Numbered from the stretch's first letter, positions 1-9,191 are shown. The stretch: DNA of 32,314 nucleotides from an uncultured Clostridia bacterium (GCA_946637545.1 CAMPBI010000005.1:1-32314); one strand, 5' to 3'. Notes: a model not told the origin generated them from the letters alone. Numbers and translations are program-made.

Positions 1-308
1 CCAATTGTTTTGTTGAAGATGTATTATTGTCAACAGGGTAATGATAACTATTAAAGACGAGAAGGCTTGACTCGTTTAAGTTTGTTAATATTATAACATT
101 TAACAAATTATTAATCAATAGTACAAAAAACAAGTATTTGTATAATAATCGCATTCCATTTGCCTATTGAACCGAGCGCTTGCAGTATGTATTGCTAAAA
201 AAATTTATAAAGTTGTTTATTTTTTTTCTGTTTTATAGTATAATGAAAAATATTTTAATTAATTCTTCACTACCAGGCAAAAATAACCGCTATTGAACAT
301 TTATATTT

Positions 309-1199
309 ATGAGTAATACTAACGACGAATTGCAGACTCTCATCTTTAAGCCAATTAATTTATCGGACGGGGACAGAGTCGAAAACATACGAAAAAAATC
401 AAACAACACCCTTTACCTTTACACCTTTGCTTCGCTGTTTGCGTGGCAGGAGGACGAGCAATACGAAATTTGCTTTGGCGACAACGCCTTCCTTGTGAAA
501 AACGGCGCGGAAGGTGAACACGCATATTTGTTTCCCTGCGGAAGCGATGAGGGGAAGAAAAAGCTTCTTGATTCTCTTTTGAACAACGAAAAACCGGAGC
601 TTTATTCGTTGACAGACGAGGACAAAGCATTTCTTGAAGATGCGTATCCCGGATTATTTGTCTTTGAAGAACGCCGCGATGAATTTATTTATCTGTTTGA
701 CAAGGACGCGCAAATCGAACTGAAGGGCAAGGAGTACAAAAAACAGCGCCATCAGATTCACATAGGCAAAAACTCGGCAGAAAAATGGACCACCGAGCCC
801 ATAACAGCTGCGAATATTGACCGCGCATTAGCTCTGAATGCCAAGTGGGCTGAAAATAAGGGCAGCTATGTACTTGCAGACTTAACCGCTGCAAAGTGCG
901 CGCTTTACAATTTCGACAGCCTTTCAATGTGGGGGCTGCTGTTTCAGGCGGACGGCGAGGACGCGGCATATGTTACAGGCTCGTTCATAACACCCGAAAT
1001 ATTTGATTTGAGCTTTTGCAAGGTGCTTGGCGACAGGCGTGATTTCTTTGTACGCTGGAAGTTTTTTTCATCCTTGCCGCAGGAGGTCAGAATAATTGAC
1101 TCTGAAGAGGACCTCGGAATTGAAGGACTGCGAATCAACAAGCTTTCGCGTCACCCGTCAGAACTGATACGAATTTGGAAAGGCAGCATAAAACAATGA
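309..1199 (+). CDS. DUF2156 family protein (phosphatidylglycerol lysyltransferase C-terminal-like acyltransferase fold)
   Basis: 296 aa ORF; N-terminal 'LIFKPINLSDGDRVENIRKKSNNTLYLYTFASLFAWQ' and overall layout resemble DUF2156. No clear Shine-Dalgarno before the ATG. Stop overlaps the next start (ATGA). Confidence 0.75.
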   Translation: MSNTNDELQTLIFKPINLSDGDRVENIRKKSNNTLYLYTFASLFAWQEDEQYEICFGDNAFLVKNGAEGEHAYLFPCGSDEGKKKLLDSLLNNEKPELYSLTDEDKAFLEDAYPGLFVFEERRDEFIYLFDKDAQIELKGKEYKKQRHQIHIGKNSAEKWTTEPITAANIDRALALNAKWAENKGSYVLADLTAAKCALYNFDSLSMWGLLFQADGEDAAYVTGSFITPEIFDLSFCKVLGDRRDFFVRWKFFSSLPQEVRIIDSEEDLGIEGLRINKLSRHPSELIRIWKGSIKQ

Positions 1200-2932
1200 G
1201 CAAACTCACCGCACCAAAAAGCCATACCTTTACTGACCGTATGTTCCGTCGGTTTTTTCTGCCTACCTTGCTGTCAGCGCTTGGATGGGCTCTGGGCGAT
1301 GTTGCAGACGCCCTTTTTGTCGGTATGCGGCTTGGCAAGGTCGGACTTGCAACTATGTCGATTGTCGCCCCCGTTTATATGATTTATAACGTGCTTGATG
1401 TCGGCATTGCCGTGGGCGCGTCGGTAAAATACGCGCAGGCGCTTGGCAAGGGCGATGCAAAGACAGGTGTTAATTGTTTTTCACAGATGACAATTGTGTC
1501 CGTAATAACAAGCATTGCTGTCGGAATAATCGGACTTCTCGGTATGCCTTTTATTTTGCGATTTCTCGGTGCAGGCTCGCAGCACAGCGAGCTGTGGAAC
1601 TACACAAAAGAGTATTTGCAGATTATGTTTATCGGCGCACCGTTTACATTTTTATACTTTCTGCTTTACTACTGCGTTCGCTGCGACGACAACGAAAAGC
1701 TCGCAAGCGCAGGCTATACAATCGGCTTTCTTACAGATGTTGTGGCAAGCGCCGTATTTATTATGGGCTTCAAGCTTGATGTGCGCGGAGCAATTTATGC
1801 TACCGTGCTCGGAAAAGCAGTCGGCGTGCTGATTTTCCTTTTTCACTTTACAAGAAAATGGACAATCCTGCGCTTTCACTTTGTCAAGCTTGAATTAAAA
1901 ACAATCACCTCTGCACTTAAAACGGGAATGTCATCGTCGTTCGGTTATGTGGGGCAGTTTATTGCTCTGCTTGTTGTAAACAAGCTTTTGCTGCGCATCG
2001 GCGGTTCAAGCGGACTTGCGGTGTTCAATGTTGTGCAGGACGTTTCTTACGTAGCGCTTGCGATTTATACGGCACTCGGCGATACGGTGCAGCCTCTCAG
2101 CGCAACCTTTTACGCCGAGCACAACAAAACAGCTGTAAAACGAATTATGTCGCTCGGTATGCTGATAGGCATTATGAGCGGCGGTGTGATTTCAATGGTG
2201 TTCGCATATTTTGCGCCATTAGTCTGCCGGCTTTTCGGCTTGAGCGGCACTTCAATCATCACCGGCTCTTTCGCCGTGCAGATGTTCTGCCTGTCAGTCA
2301 TTCCCGCCGGAATCAATATTATCTGGAGCTCTTGCTTTCAGGCAATCAAAAAAGAACGGCTTGTATTTCTTATTAATCAGCTCCGCACCTTTGTATGCTT
2401 CCTCGGATTAGCACTTGTGCTTTCACATTTTGGGCTCAAATGGTTTTGGTTCACTTTTCTGTGTGCGGAAATTCTCACACTGATTATTTGGGTGCCTGTC
2501 GCAATTTCAAAAAAGCAGGACGAATCGTCAAAGGTGTTTACATATTTGCTTGATACAAATTCCTCGGATATTTCCGAGCTGCTTTTAAAGGCTGAAGAAT
2601 TCTGCGACAAAAACAATGCCAATATGAAACAGAGCTACTGCGTTTCGATGTGTGTTGAAGAGGTCTGTCAGGCAATTATTGAAAATGCTTTCAATCAAAA
2701 GGGCGACGAGTATATCCAGCTTACGCTCTGCTTTGAAAAAGACGGAACCGTAGTTATTCATATGCGTGACAACGCGGTAAAGTTCAATCCGTTTGCAATG
2801 AAAACGGGCAGCGATTATGACGACGACGAGCAGCTTGCTTCACTTGGTATTCAGATGGTTAAAACAAAATCAAAAAGCTTCTTTTATCGCAGATATTCCG
2901 GCTTTAACACACTTACTGTGGAGGTGGAATAG
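1196..2932 (+). CDS. MATE-family efflux transporter fused to a C-terminal anti-sigma-factor-type HATPase (HATPase_c_2-like) domain
   Basis: About 440 aa polytopic MATE-like region followed by a soluble domain with N-box-like 'SMCVEEVCQAIIENAF', G1-like 'MRDNAVKFNPF' and 'ASLGIQMVKT'. Start set at 1196 (4 bp overlap with upstream stop) instead of 1175. Confidence 0.82.
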   Translation: MSKLTAPKSHTFTDRMFRRFFLPTLLSALGWALGDVADALFVGMRLGKVGLATMSIVAPVYMIYNVLDVGIAVGASVKYAQALGKGDAKTGVNCFSQMTIVSVITSIAVGIIGLLGMPFILRFLGAGSQHSELWNYTKEYLQIMFIGAPFTFLYFLLYYCVRCDDNEKLASAGYTIGFLTDVVASAVFIMGFKLDVRGAIYATVLGKAVGVLIFLFHFTRKWTILRFHFVKLELKTITSALKTGMSSSFGYVGQFIALLVVNKLLLRIGGSSGLAVFNVVQDVSYVALAIYTALGDTVQPLSATFYAEHNKTAVKRIMSLGMLIGIMSGGVISMVFAYFAPLVCRLFGLSGTSIITGSFAVQMFCLSVIPAGINIIWSSCFQAIKKERLVFLINQLRTFVCFLGLALVLSHFGLKWFWFTFLCAEILTLIIWVPVAISKKQDESSKVFTYLLDTNSSDISELLLKAEEFCDKNNANMKQSYCVSMCVEEVCQAIIENAFNQKGDEYIQLTLCFEKDGTVVIHMRDNAVKFNPFAMKTGSDYDDDEQLASLGIQMVKTKSKSFFYRRYSGFNTLTVEVE

Positions 2933-2935
2933 CCT

Positions 2936-3763
2936 ATGAAAGAATCAATCCGCATTGCAGAAAAAAAGGACATTCCCGCGCTTTGTGAAATCTGGAAAGA
3001 ATCCTTCTCTGACAGTGACGAGTATATCCGGTATTTTTACAGCGAAAACTTTGAGCGCATCAAGGTGCTTGTTTACGATGTCGACTCCAAACCTGTGAGT
3101 GCTGTAAATATAATTGACGCTGAATTCGTAAACAAAAATGAAAGCCGCAAGGCAAAATATCTGTACGCAGGCGGCACTCTTTTGGCTCACCGTAAAAAAG
3201 GATATTTTAACGCACTTCTAAAATTTATTGTCGAAACTGAAACAATGCACGGTTGGGGACTGTTTTTAAAGCCGGCTTCACAAAAGCTTACTGAATACTT
3301 TGTACAATTAGGGTTTGAAATTGATTCATACTTTCGCTTTCTGACGGTATCTCCGGGTAGCTTTCAGCCGATTTCAGCGTTGGATATTTCTTACAGCGAC
3401 TACAATCGTATGAGAAACAAGGCTTATTCAAACCTCCCGTTTGTACGTTGGGACGACGCACATCTTTGCTGGTGCGTTAAAGAAAATGAGTATTATTCCG
3501 GCAGAACACTAAAGATTACAATTGACCAAAAGGATTATTTCCTTATGGGCTATCCCGAAGATAAAACGCTGATAATTAATGAAACAAATCTTTCACCCGA
3601 CCAAATCAGGCAGGCAAGCCGCGCCTTGTGTGATTTGTTCGGCACTGAACAGATAAAAGCGTATATGCCCGATTTTTCCTGTAAAGAGGGAGAGCGCATT
3701 TTATCGTCGGTAGTTTATAATTTGCCTATTCGCAATACTTACACAAATCTTATTTTGATTTAA
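2936..3763 (+). CDS. GNAT family N-acetyltransferase
   Basis: 275 aa; GNAT-like core 'YLYAGGTLLAHRKKGYFNALLKFIVE...GWGLFLKPASQKLTEYFVQLGFE'. 3 bp gap from the MATE gene. Confidence 0.7.
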   Translation: MKESIRIAEKKDIPALCEIWKESFSDSDEYIRYFYSENFERIKVLVYDVDSKPVSAVNIIDAEFVNKNESRKAKYLYAGGTLLAHRKKGYFNALLKFIVETETMHGWGLFLKPASQKLTEYFVQLGFEIDSYFRFLTVSPGSFQPISALDISYSDYNRMRNKAYSNLPFVRWDDAHLCWCVKENEYYSGRTLKITIDQKDYFLMGYPEDKTLIINETNLSPDQIRQASRALCDLFGTEQIKAYMPDFSCKEGERILSSVVYNLPIRNTYTNLILI

Positions 3764-3779
3764 AGGAGCGTTATCTGTA

Positions 3780-5876
3780 ATGAAAAAAAGCAAAAATAGA
3801 AAGAATATATCGCTGCGAAAAAAAGCAATATCACTTGTTTTGTTTGCTGCCACGTTGTTATCTCTCATCACCGTTTCGGTCAGCGGAATTTTTTACAGCT
3901 TTAATATGTTTGACCATTACAAGCTGCTTGCCGAACAGCTTGCAGACACCGCCGCTTCGATGATGAGCGCCGAGGATATTACACGGTACTATAACGAGGT
4001 CAAACAAATCGGTCCTTATGATGACGATAAATATAATAACGACGAGTCCTACCGCGAGGCATACGACAAAAAGGTCAACGCCCTGAAGGATGAAGAATAT
4101 CAGCAAATGCTTGACACTCTTTTTACCTTTGAGGACCAGTCGAAAAACAGAAACGACATTAAGTATATTTACGTTCAGGTGCTTGAGGGCGACCATGTTA
4201 CATATATTTTTGACGCGGACCATACGGAGGACCAGTATCAGCTCGGAACAGTGCGTCCGGTATCGGCGGAGGTTATTGATGAGGACGGGCTTGAAAACGG
4301 CGTTCCTGCGTTTACATCAAATGACCCTGACGACGGTTGGCTTTGCTCGTGTATGAGACCTGTCAGAGACGCTGACGGCAAACCGGTTGCCCTTGTCGGC
4401 GTTGATATTTCGATGAGCAGGGTTGTAAAGCTCGGTGTTGTATATTTGATTACACTTATTGCAATCGTTCTTTTCATTACAGCTCTGTTAATCTGGATTC
4501 TCATCAGAGGCGTTGAAAAATCTTTGGTAAAGCCAATCAATAAGCTTTCAAAAGCAGCAAGAAGCTTTGTTGAGGACAAGGGCGAGGAACTGAACAAGGA
4601 ATCAACTATTTCAAAACTCAATATTCACACAGGCGACGAGGTTGAAACCCTGTGGGAATCCATTCGGCATATGGAGCAGGAAATTAACGCATACATAACG
4701 CATTTAACTGCTGTTACCGCCGAAAAAGAAAGAATCGGTGCAGAGCTTGAGCTGGCAACAAGAATTCAGGCGGATATGCTTCCAAATATTTATCCCGCTT
4801 TTCCGGAGAGAGACGACCTTGACATCTATGCAAGTATGACGCCTGCAAAAGAGGTCGGCGGCGACTTCTACGACTTTTTCCTTGTTGACGATTCACATCT
4901 TGCAATGGTTATGGCAGACGTTTCGGGCAAGGGTGTTCCGGCAGCGCTCTTTATGATGATGAGCAAGATTCTTATTCAAAACACAGTAATGAACGGCAAA
5001 TCTCCTGCCGATGCGTTAATGACGGTAAATAATCAGATTTGTGCAAACAACCGCGAGGAGATGTTTGTAACAGTATGGCTGGGTATTGTGGACCTCAAGA
5101 GCGGACTGCTGACTGCGGCAAACGCAGGCCATGAAAAGCCGATAGTAAAATCACCTGACGGCGAATTTGAATTTTTCAGCGACAAGCACGGCTTTGTTAT
5201 CGGCGGTATGGATGGACTGAAATACCATAACTACGAAATTCAGATGAGCAAAGGCTCAAAACTGTTCTTGTATACAGACGGTGTTGCTGAAGCAACAAAC
5301 GAGTCAAAAGAGCTTTTCGGAATTGAAAGAACGCTTGATGCACTAAATAGCTGCAAGGACGCTTCGCCAAAAACTATTCTTGATGCAGTAAAACAATCCG
5401 TTGACGCATTTGTCGGTACAGCGCCGCAGTTCGACGACCTCACAATGCTTTGCTTTGAGTTTAAAGGCAAAGAAAAAAATTTGACCGTTGACGCAACACT
5501 CGACAATGTGGCGACTGTAATTGACTTTGTTGAAAACGAGTCGCACAAACTGCCGTTTTCAAAAAGAAGCGTTAATCAGCTCAATATAGCTGTTGACGAA
5601 ATCATCAGCAATGTTGCAAGATACGCCTATGGCGAAGGCACAGGACAGGTGAGCGTTAGTATTGACAGCGACAGCGAAGGCATCACGTTAACAGTGACCG
5701 ACGGCGGAACACCGTACAATCCGCTTGAAAAAGATGACCCCGACATCTCTCTTTCAGCTGATGAAAGAGGAGTCGGCGGCTACGGAATATTCATTGTCAA
5801 GAACACAATGGACAAGGTCGATTACGACTATAAAGACGGCAAAAACATCCTTACTATTCGCAAAAATTACGATTAA
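3780..5876 (+). CDS. Membrane SpoIIE-family PP2C phosphatase with extracytoplasmic sensor, HAMP-like linker and C-terminal HATPase domain
   Basis: 698 aa; N-terminal TM, extracellular region, second TM, PP2C/SpoIIE motifs 'ATRIQADMLPNIYPAFPERDDLDIYASMTPAKEVGGDFYDFFLVDDSHLAMVMADVSGKGVPAALFM', C-terminal 'LNIAVDEIISNVARYAYGEG...VTDGGTPYNPLEKDDPD...GGYGIFIVKNTMD'. Confidence 0.9.
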   Translation: MKKSKNRKNISLRKKAISLVLFAATLLSLITVSVSGIFYSFNMFDHYKLLAEQLADTAASMMSAEDITRYYNEVKQIGPYDDDKYNNDESYREAYDKKVNALKDEEYQQMLDTLFTFEDQSKNRNDIKYIYVQVLEGDHVTYIFDADHTEDQYQLGTVRPVSAEVIDEDGLENGVPAFTSNDPDDGWLCSCMRPVRDADGKPVALVGVDISMSRVVKLGVVYLITLIAIVLFITALLIWILIRGVEKSLVKPINKLSKAARSFVEDKGEELNKESTISKLNIHTGDEVETLWESIRHMEQEINAYITHLTAVTAEKERIGAELELATRIQADMLPNIYPAFPERDDLDIYASMTPAKEVGGDFYDFFLVDDSHLAMVMADVSGKGVPAALFMMMSKILIQNTVMNGKSPADALMTVNNQICANNREEMFVTVWLGIVDLKSGLLTAANAGHEKPIVKSPDGEFEFFSDKHGFVIGGMDGLKYHNYEIQMSKGSKLFLYTDGVAEATNESKELFGIERTLDALNSCKDASPKTILDAVKQSVDAFVGTAPQFDDLTMLCFEFKGKEKNLTVDATLDNVATVIDFVENESHKLPFSKRSVNQLNIAVDEIISNVARYAYGEGTGQVSVSIDSDSEGITLTVTDGGTPYNPLEKDDPDISLSADERGVGGYGIFIVKNTMDKVDYDYKDGKNILTIRKNYD

Positions 5877-5880
5877 AAAA

Positions 5881-5908
5881 CGCCTCGGTTCATACCTGAA
5901 CCGAGGCG
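5881..5908. terminator. Hairpin terminator, probably bidirectional
   Basis: Perfect 12 bp stem cgcctcggttca-tacc-tgaaccgaggcg; A-rich 5' flank and T-rich 3' flank; lies between the PP2C gene and the minus-strand remnant. Confidence 0.85.
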
Positions 5909-5917
5909 TTAAAATTA

Positions 5918-6088
5918 TTATTTGCTGTTTATGATTGCCTCTACTTTATCTCTGTTCATATAAAGCGTACAGCCGCCGATGTGGTCGTCCCTTAGCAAGC
6001 CTTCAGTCTGAAGCGCCTCAAGCAGCGGCGACTTCAGCGCTTCACGCAGCGAGGTGTCCTTTGCATTTATATCGGAGTACGGTGAAGG
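5918..6088 (-). pseudogene. 5'-truncated C-terminal remnant of a radical SAM/SPASM-domain protein
   Basis: Minus strand translates to 'PSPYSDINAKDTSLREALKSPLLEALQTEGLLRDDHIGGCTLYMNRDKVEAIINSK*', resembling the C-terminal tail of radical SAM SPASM proteins. No start codon; upstream frame gives I-F-P then an in-frame stop. Confidence 0.6.
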
Positions 6089-6186
6089 GGGAAATATTTA
6101 TAAATTATTTATTAATTGTTATTTATTTTGCTGTTAATTTCTGCGTTAATAATGTATATTGAAACTGAACAAAAGGGGCGGTTTAT

Positions 6187-7602
6187 ATGAAGTTAAAATT
6201 CAAAATCTTTATTTCGGCAATATGTATTTTTGCAGCTGTCATTCTTTTAAACGTTGTTTGCACTCTCGTTTATCGTCCTATTGGACCTGCTGTCACGATT
6301 GACGCGTATCTCAAGGGCGGCACTATTGAAAAGCGACTTGAAAGGCATTACCGCGACGATTTTACACTGGTCGATGTTAAAACAAACAGCGATGACATAT
6401 TCAGCGGCTATGAATTATTTGGATATAACTACAAGTTTAAAAGTGAAAAATGCGGCGATAAAATAATCTATGTCGAAACTGATTATGACCTGAATTCAAA
6501 CAGTATTTACGACAACTATCTCGAAGTCAGATACCGTGACAAAGCTGAAAAGCTCATTAAAAAAAGCCTTGATGAGTATTTCGGCAAGGGTAAATACTAT
6601 TGGAATACCCTTGATTGGATCTTATCTAAAGATTCAGACCGCGATTATTTTAACACGATGGATGTTGATAATCCCGATATTTATTATTATATAGGGCAAA
6701 GATTTTTTAGACTCGAAATTATTGTTTCTTCGGATTTTAACGCTAAAGGCGAGCAGAAAATCGGGGATGAAATTTTAAAAAATCTGACCTCAACATTTGA
6801 TACAAAAACTGCAGGCTTTAACATTTTAATCCTCTTTGACAGGGAGGACAATATGATAATTCCCTCGCAGGATGTCCGGGATTCAGACGCTTTCAATGAT
6901 TATTATAACCTGAATTACTGGGAGAAAAGACTTGATATTGACAGCGAGCATATCTCGGGGAATAATTATGCTCCTCCTCAGTATACCTGGAAAACAAATG
7001 AAAAGGAAAATTATGAACACAAAACAAAAAATGAGTTTTTGAACGGAGCAAAGCCCAAGGCAGTAATAAACGGCTTTGAGTTTGCCATTGACGGTTCGGT
7101 GACCCTTGACAAGCTTTTAAAGCAGACGGGTTATGTTCACTATAACAATGTAGTCGAGGCAAAAAATTATGACCCCGGGGATGTTACCGAAGCAGAACTC
7201 GGTGTAAAGAGTTTCTTCCCGACAGTAAAAGTCGGTGTCGTTAATAAAACAGGCGGCAACACCGAGGTGAAAAACGGCAGTGTTTATTCAGTTTCCGTCG
7301 GCAATACCTTTACGGTTGACGCCGTAACATACAGAGATTGCTCCGTGTGCGGTCTTAAGGTGGGCGACGAGCTGACCGAGGAAAAGCTCGTCAAAATGTT
7401 CGGTCCGTTCGAGGAAAAGGAAATCCTCAAATCAGGCGATATTGCCTACGGTTTTGTGGACGGCACCGTGTCGGGCTACGCTTTGGCAAACAGCTATTCA
7501 AAAAGATTTCGGGTAATCCTGCAAAACGGCGCAGTCAGATTTTTGTACTGCTCTTACTATGAAACCGACAATGATTATAAGTACTATTCGTTCAGCAAAT
7601 AA
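6187..7602 (+). CDS. Hypothetical N-terminally membrane-anchored extracytoplasmic protein
   Basis: 471 aa; N-terminal hydrophobic segment 'IFISAICIFAAVILLNVVCTLVY'; RBS 'aaaggggcgg' upstream; no family recognised. Confidence 0.75.
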   Translation: MKLKFKIFISAICIFAAVILLNVVCTLVYRPIGPAVTIDAYLKGGTIEKRLERHYRDDFTLVDVKTNSDDIFSGYELFGYNYKFKSEKCGDKIIYVETDYDLNSNSIYDNYLEVRYRDKAEKLIKKSLDEYFGKGKYYWNTLDWILSKDSDRDYFNTMDVDNPDIYYYIGQRFFRLEIIVSSDFNAKGEQKIGDEILKNLTSTFDTKTAGFNILILFDREDNMIIPSQDVRDSDAFNDYYNLNYWEKRLDIDSEHISGNNYAPPQYTWKTNEKENYEHKTKNEFLNGAKPKAVINGFEFAIDGSVTLDKLLKQTGYVHYNNVVEAKNYDPGDVTEAELGVKSFFPTVKVGVVNKTGGNTEVKNGSVYSVSVGNTFTVDAVTYRDCSVCGLKVGDELTEEKLVKMFGPFEEKEILKSGDIAYGFVDGTVSGYALANSYSKRFRVILQNGAVRFLYCSYYETDNDYKYYSFSK

Positions 7603-7664
7603 TAATCAAAATTTTAACGGCGAATAAACAAATTTTAAACTTTTTAATATACTGCTGTTTTTTC

Positions 7665-7693
7665 TTGTGTTGAGCTGCGTCAGCAGTTATAAT
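7665..7693 (+). promoter_or_regulatory. Putative sigma-A-type promoter for the GH29 gene
   Basis: TTGTGT (7665-7670), 17 bp spacer, TATAAT (7688-7693). Confidence 0.6.
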
Positions 7694-7711
7694 GATTGCG
7701 GAGGTGTTCCT

Positions 7712-9190
7712 ATGACAGTAAACGAGTATTTAAAGCAAATTGACGAGGTTATCAAAAACGGAAAGTACAAAGACGACTGGGCGTCGCTTTCAAACCACAA
7801 AACACCTGAATGGTACTATCGCGATAAGTTCGGAATCTTTATCCACTGGGGCATTTACAGTGTGCCGGGATTTGGCAACGAGTGGTATTCGCGCAATATG
7901 TATAACAGCGACCACCGCGAATTCGAGCATCACCGCAAAACTTACGGCGACCAGAGTGTTTTTGGCTATAAGGATTTTATCCCTATGTTTACGGCTGAAA
8001 AGTTTGACCCGCAAAAATGGGTGGAGCTTTTCAAAGAAAGCGGTGCAAGATTCGTTATGCCCGTATGCGAGCATCACGACGGCTTTGCAATGTATGACAC
8101 CGAATTCAACAGGTGGAACAGTGTTGATATGGGACCGCACCGCGATGTCGCAGGCGAAATCAAAGCCGAGTGTGAAAAGCAGGGACTCACTTTCTGCGCG
8201 TCTACCCACAGAGCAGAGCATTATTTCTTTATGAACACGGGCAGAAACTGCGACAGCGACGTTAACGACGACGCCTACCGCGACTTTTACGGTCCCGCAG
8301 TTACCGAAGAGGCATACAACCGCGATAATATATTCAAAACAACAGAGGACACCTATGCTCCGGGCGCAAGCAAGGAGTGGCTCGAGGACTGGATGGTGCG
8401 TACCTGCGAGCTTATTGACAGGTATCAACCGCGCACGCTTTATTTTGACTGGTGGATTCACAACCACACCTTCAAGCCCTATCTCAAAAAAATTGCGGCT
8501 TATTATTATAACCGTGCAGACGAGTGGGGAGTTGAAACAACTATCATTTTCAAGCATGAGGCATTCCCGCCAACAGTTGCAACCTTTGATGTGGAGCGCG
8601 GCGCGCTTCAGGACATATCACCGCTTCCGTGGCAGTCTGACACCGCAATCGGCAAATGCTCGTGGGGCTACCGTTTTGACAACGAGTATAAGAGCTCGCG
8701 TCAGATTATCACCGACCTTATTGACATCGTCAGCAAAAACGGAATGATGCTGCTCAACGTCGGACCAAAGGGCGACGGCTCAATCACCGACGAGGAAACT
8801 GCAATCCTCAGGGAAATCGGCGCATGGCTTTCAAAGAACGGCGACGGAATTTACGGCACTACATTCTGGAAACAGTTTGGCGAGGGCAAGGTAAACAATG
8901 AGGGCGGATTCTTCAAGGACGGCGATGAAAAGCAGTACACCGCAAAGGATTTTCGCTTTACATATAAGGGCGGCAGCATTTACGCCTTCCAGATGCGCCC
9001 CGACGGCAAGGACGTCAGGATAAAGGCATTTGCAAAGCGCCCCGTTCACGATTTTATTGTTGAAAAAATCACCCTTCTTGAAACGGGCGAGGAGGTCGAA
9101 TTTGAACGCAAAGAGAATTATATGGTTATCAAAAAGACCGACGCTTTCAAGTCCGACAAACCCATCTGCTTCAAAATTAAATTAGCATAA
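7712..9190 (+). CDS. Alpha-L-fucosidase (GH29 family), apparently cytoplasmic
   Basis: 'WYYRDKFGIFIHWGIYSVPGFGNEWYSRNMY', 'FVMPVCEHHDGFAMYDTEFNRWNSVDMGPHRDVAGEI', 'NGMMLLNVGPKGDGSI' are GH29 hallmarks. RBS 'gcggaggtg' supports start at 7712 instead of 7667. No signal peptide seen. Confidence 0.93.
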   Translation: MTVNEYLKQIDEVIKNGKYKDDWASLSNHKTPEWYYRDKFGIFIHWGIYSVPGFGNEWYSRNMYNSDHREFEHHRKTYGDQSVFGYKDFIPMFTAEKFDPQKWVELFKESGARFVMPVCEHHDGFAMYDTEFNRWNSVDMGPHRDVAGEIKAECEKQGLTFCASTHRAEHYFFMNTGRNCDSDVNDDAYRDFYGPAVTEEAYNRDNIFKTTEDTYAPGASKEWLEDWMVRTCELIDRYQPRTLYFDWWIHNHTFKPYLKKIAAYYYNRADEWGVETTIIFKHEAFPPTVATFDVERGALQDISPLPWQSDTAIGKCSWGYRFDNEYKSSRQIITDLIDIVSKNGMMLLNVGPKGDGSITDEETAILREIGAWLSKNGDGIYGTTFWKQFGEGKVNNEGGFFKDGDEKQYTAKDFRFTYKGGSIYAFQMRPDGKDVRIKAFAKRPVHDFIVEKITLLETGEEVEFERKENYMVIKKTDAFKSDKPICFKIKLA

Positions 9191-9191
9191 T

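Noticed and set aside
53-77. Small hairpin acgag-aaggcttga-ctcgt near the window start
   Set aside because: Only a 5 bp stem with a 9 nt loop; could be an upstream gene's terminator but too weak to call.
5935-6162. 75 aa plus-strand ORF after the PP2C gene
   Set aside because: The opposite strand reads as a radical SAM C-terminal remnant, which explains the sequence better; no family resemblance on the plus strand.
7790-8557. 255 aa minus-strand ORF
   Set aside because: Lies wholly antisense to the conserved GH29 domain; no RBS or family resemblance; typical shadow ORF of this codon usage.
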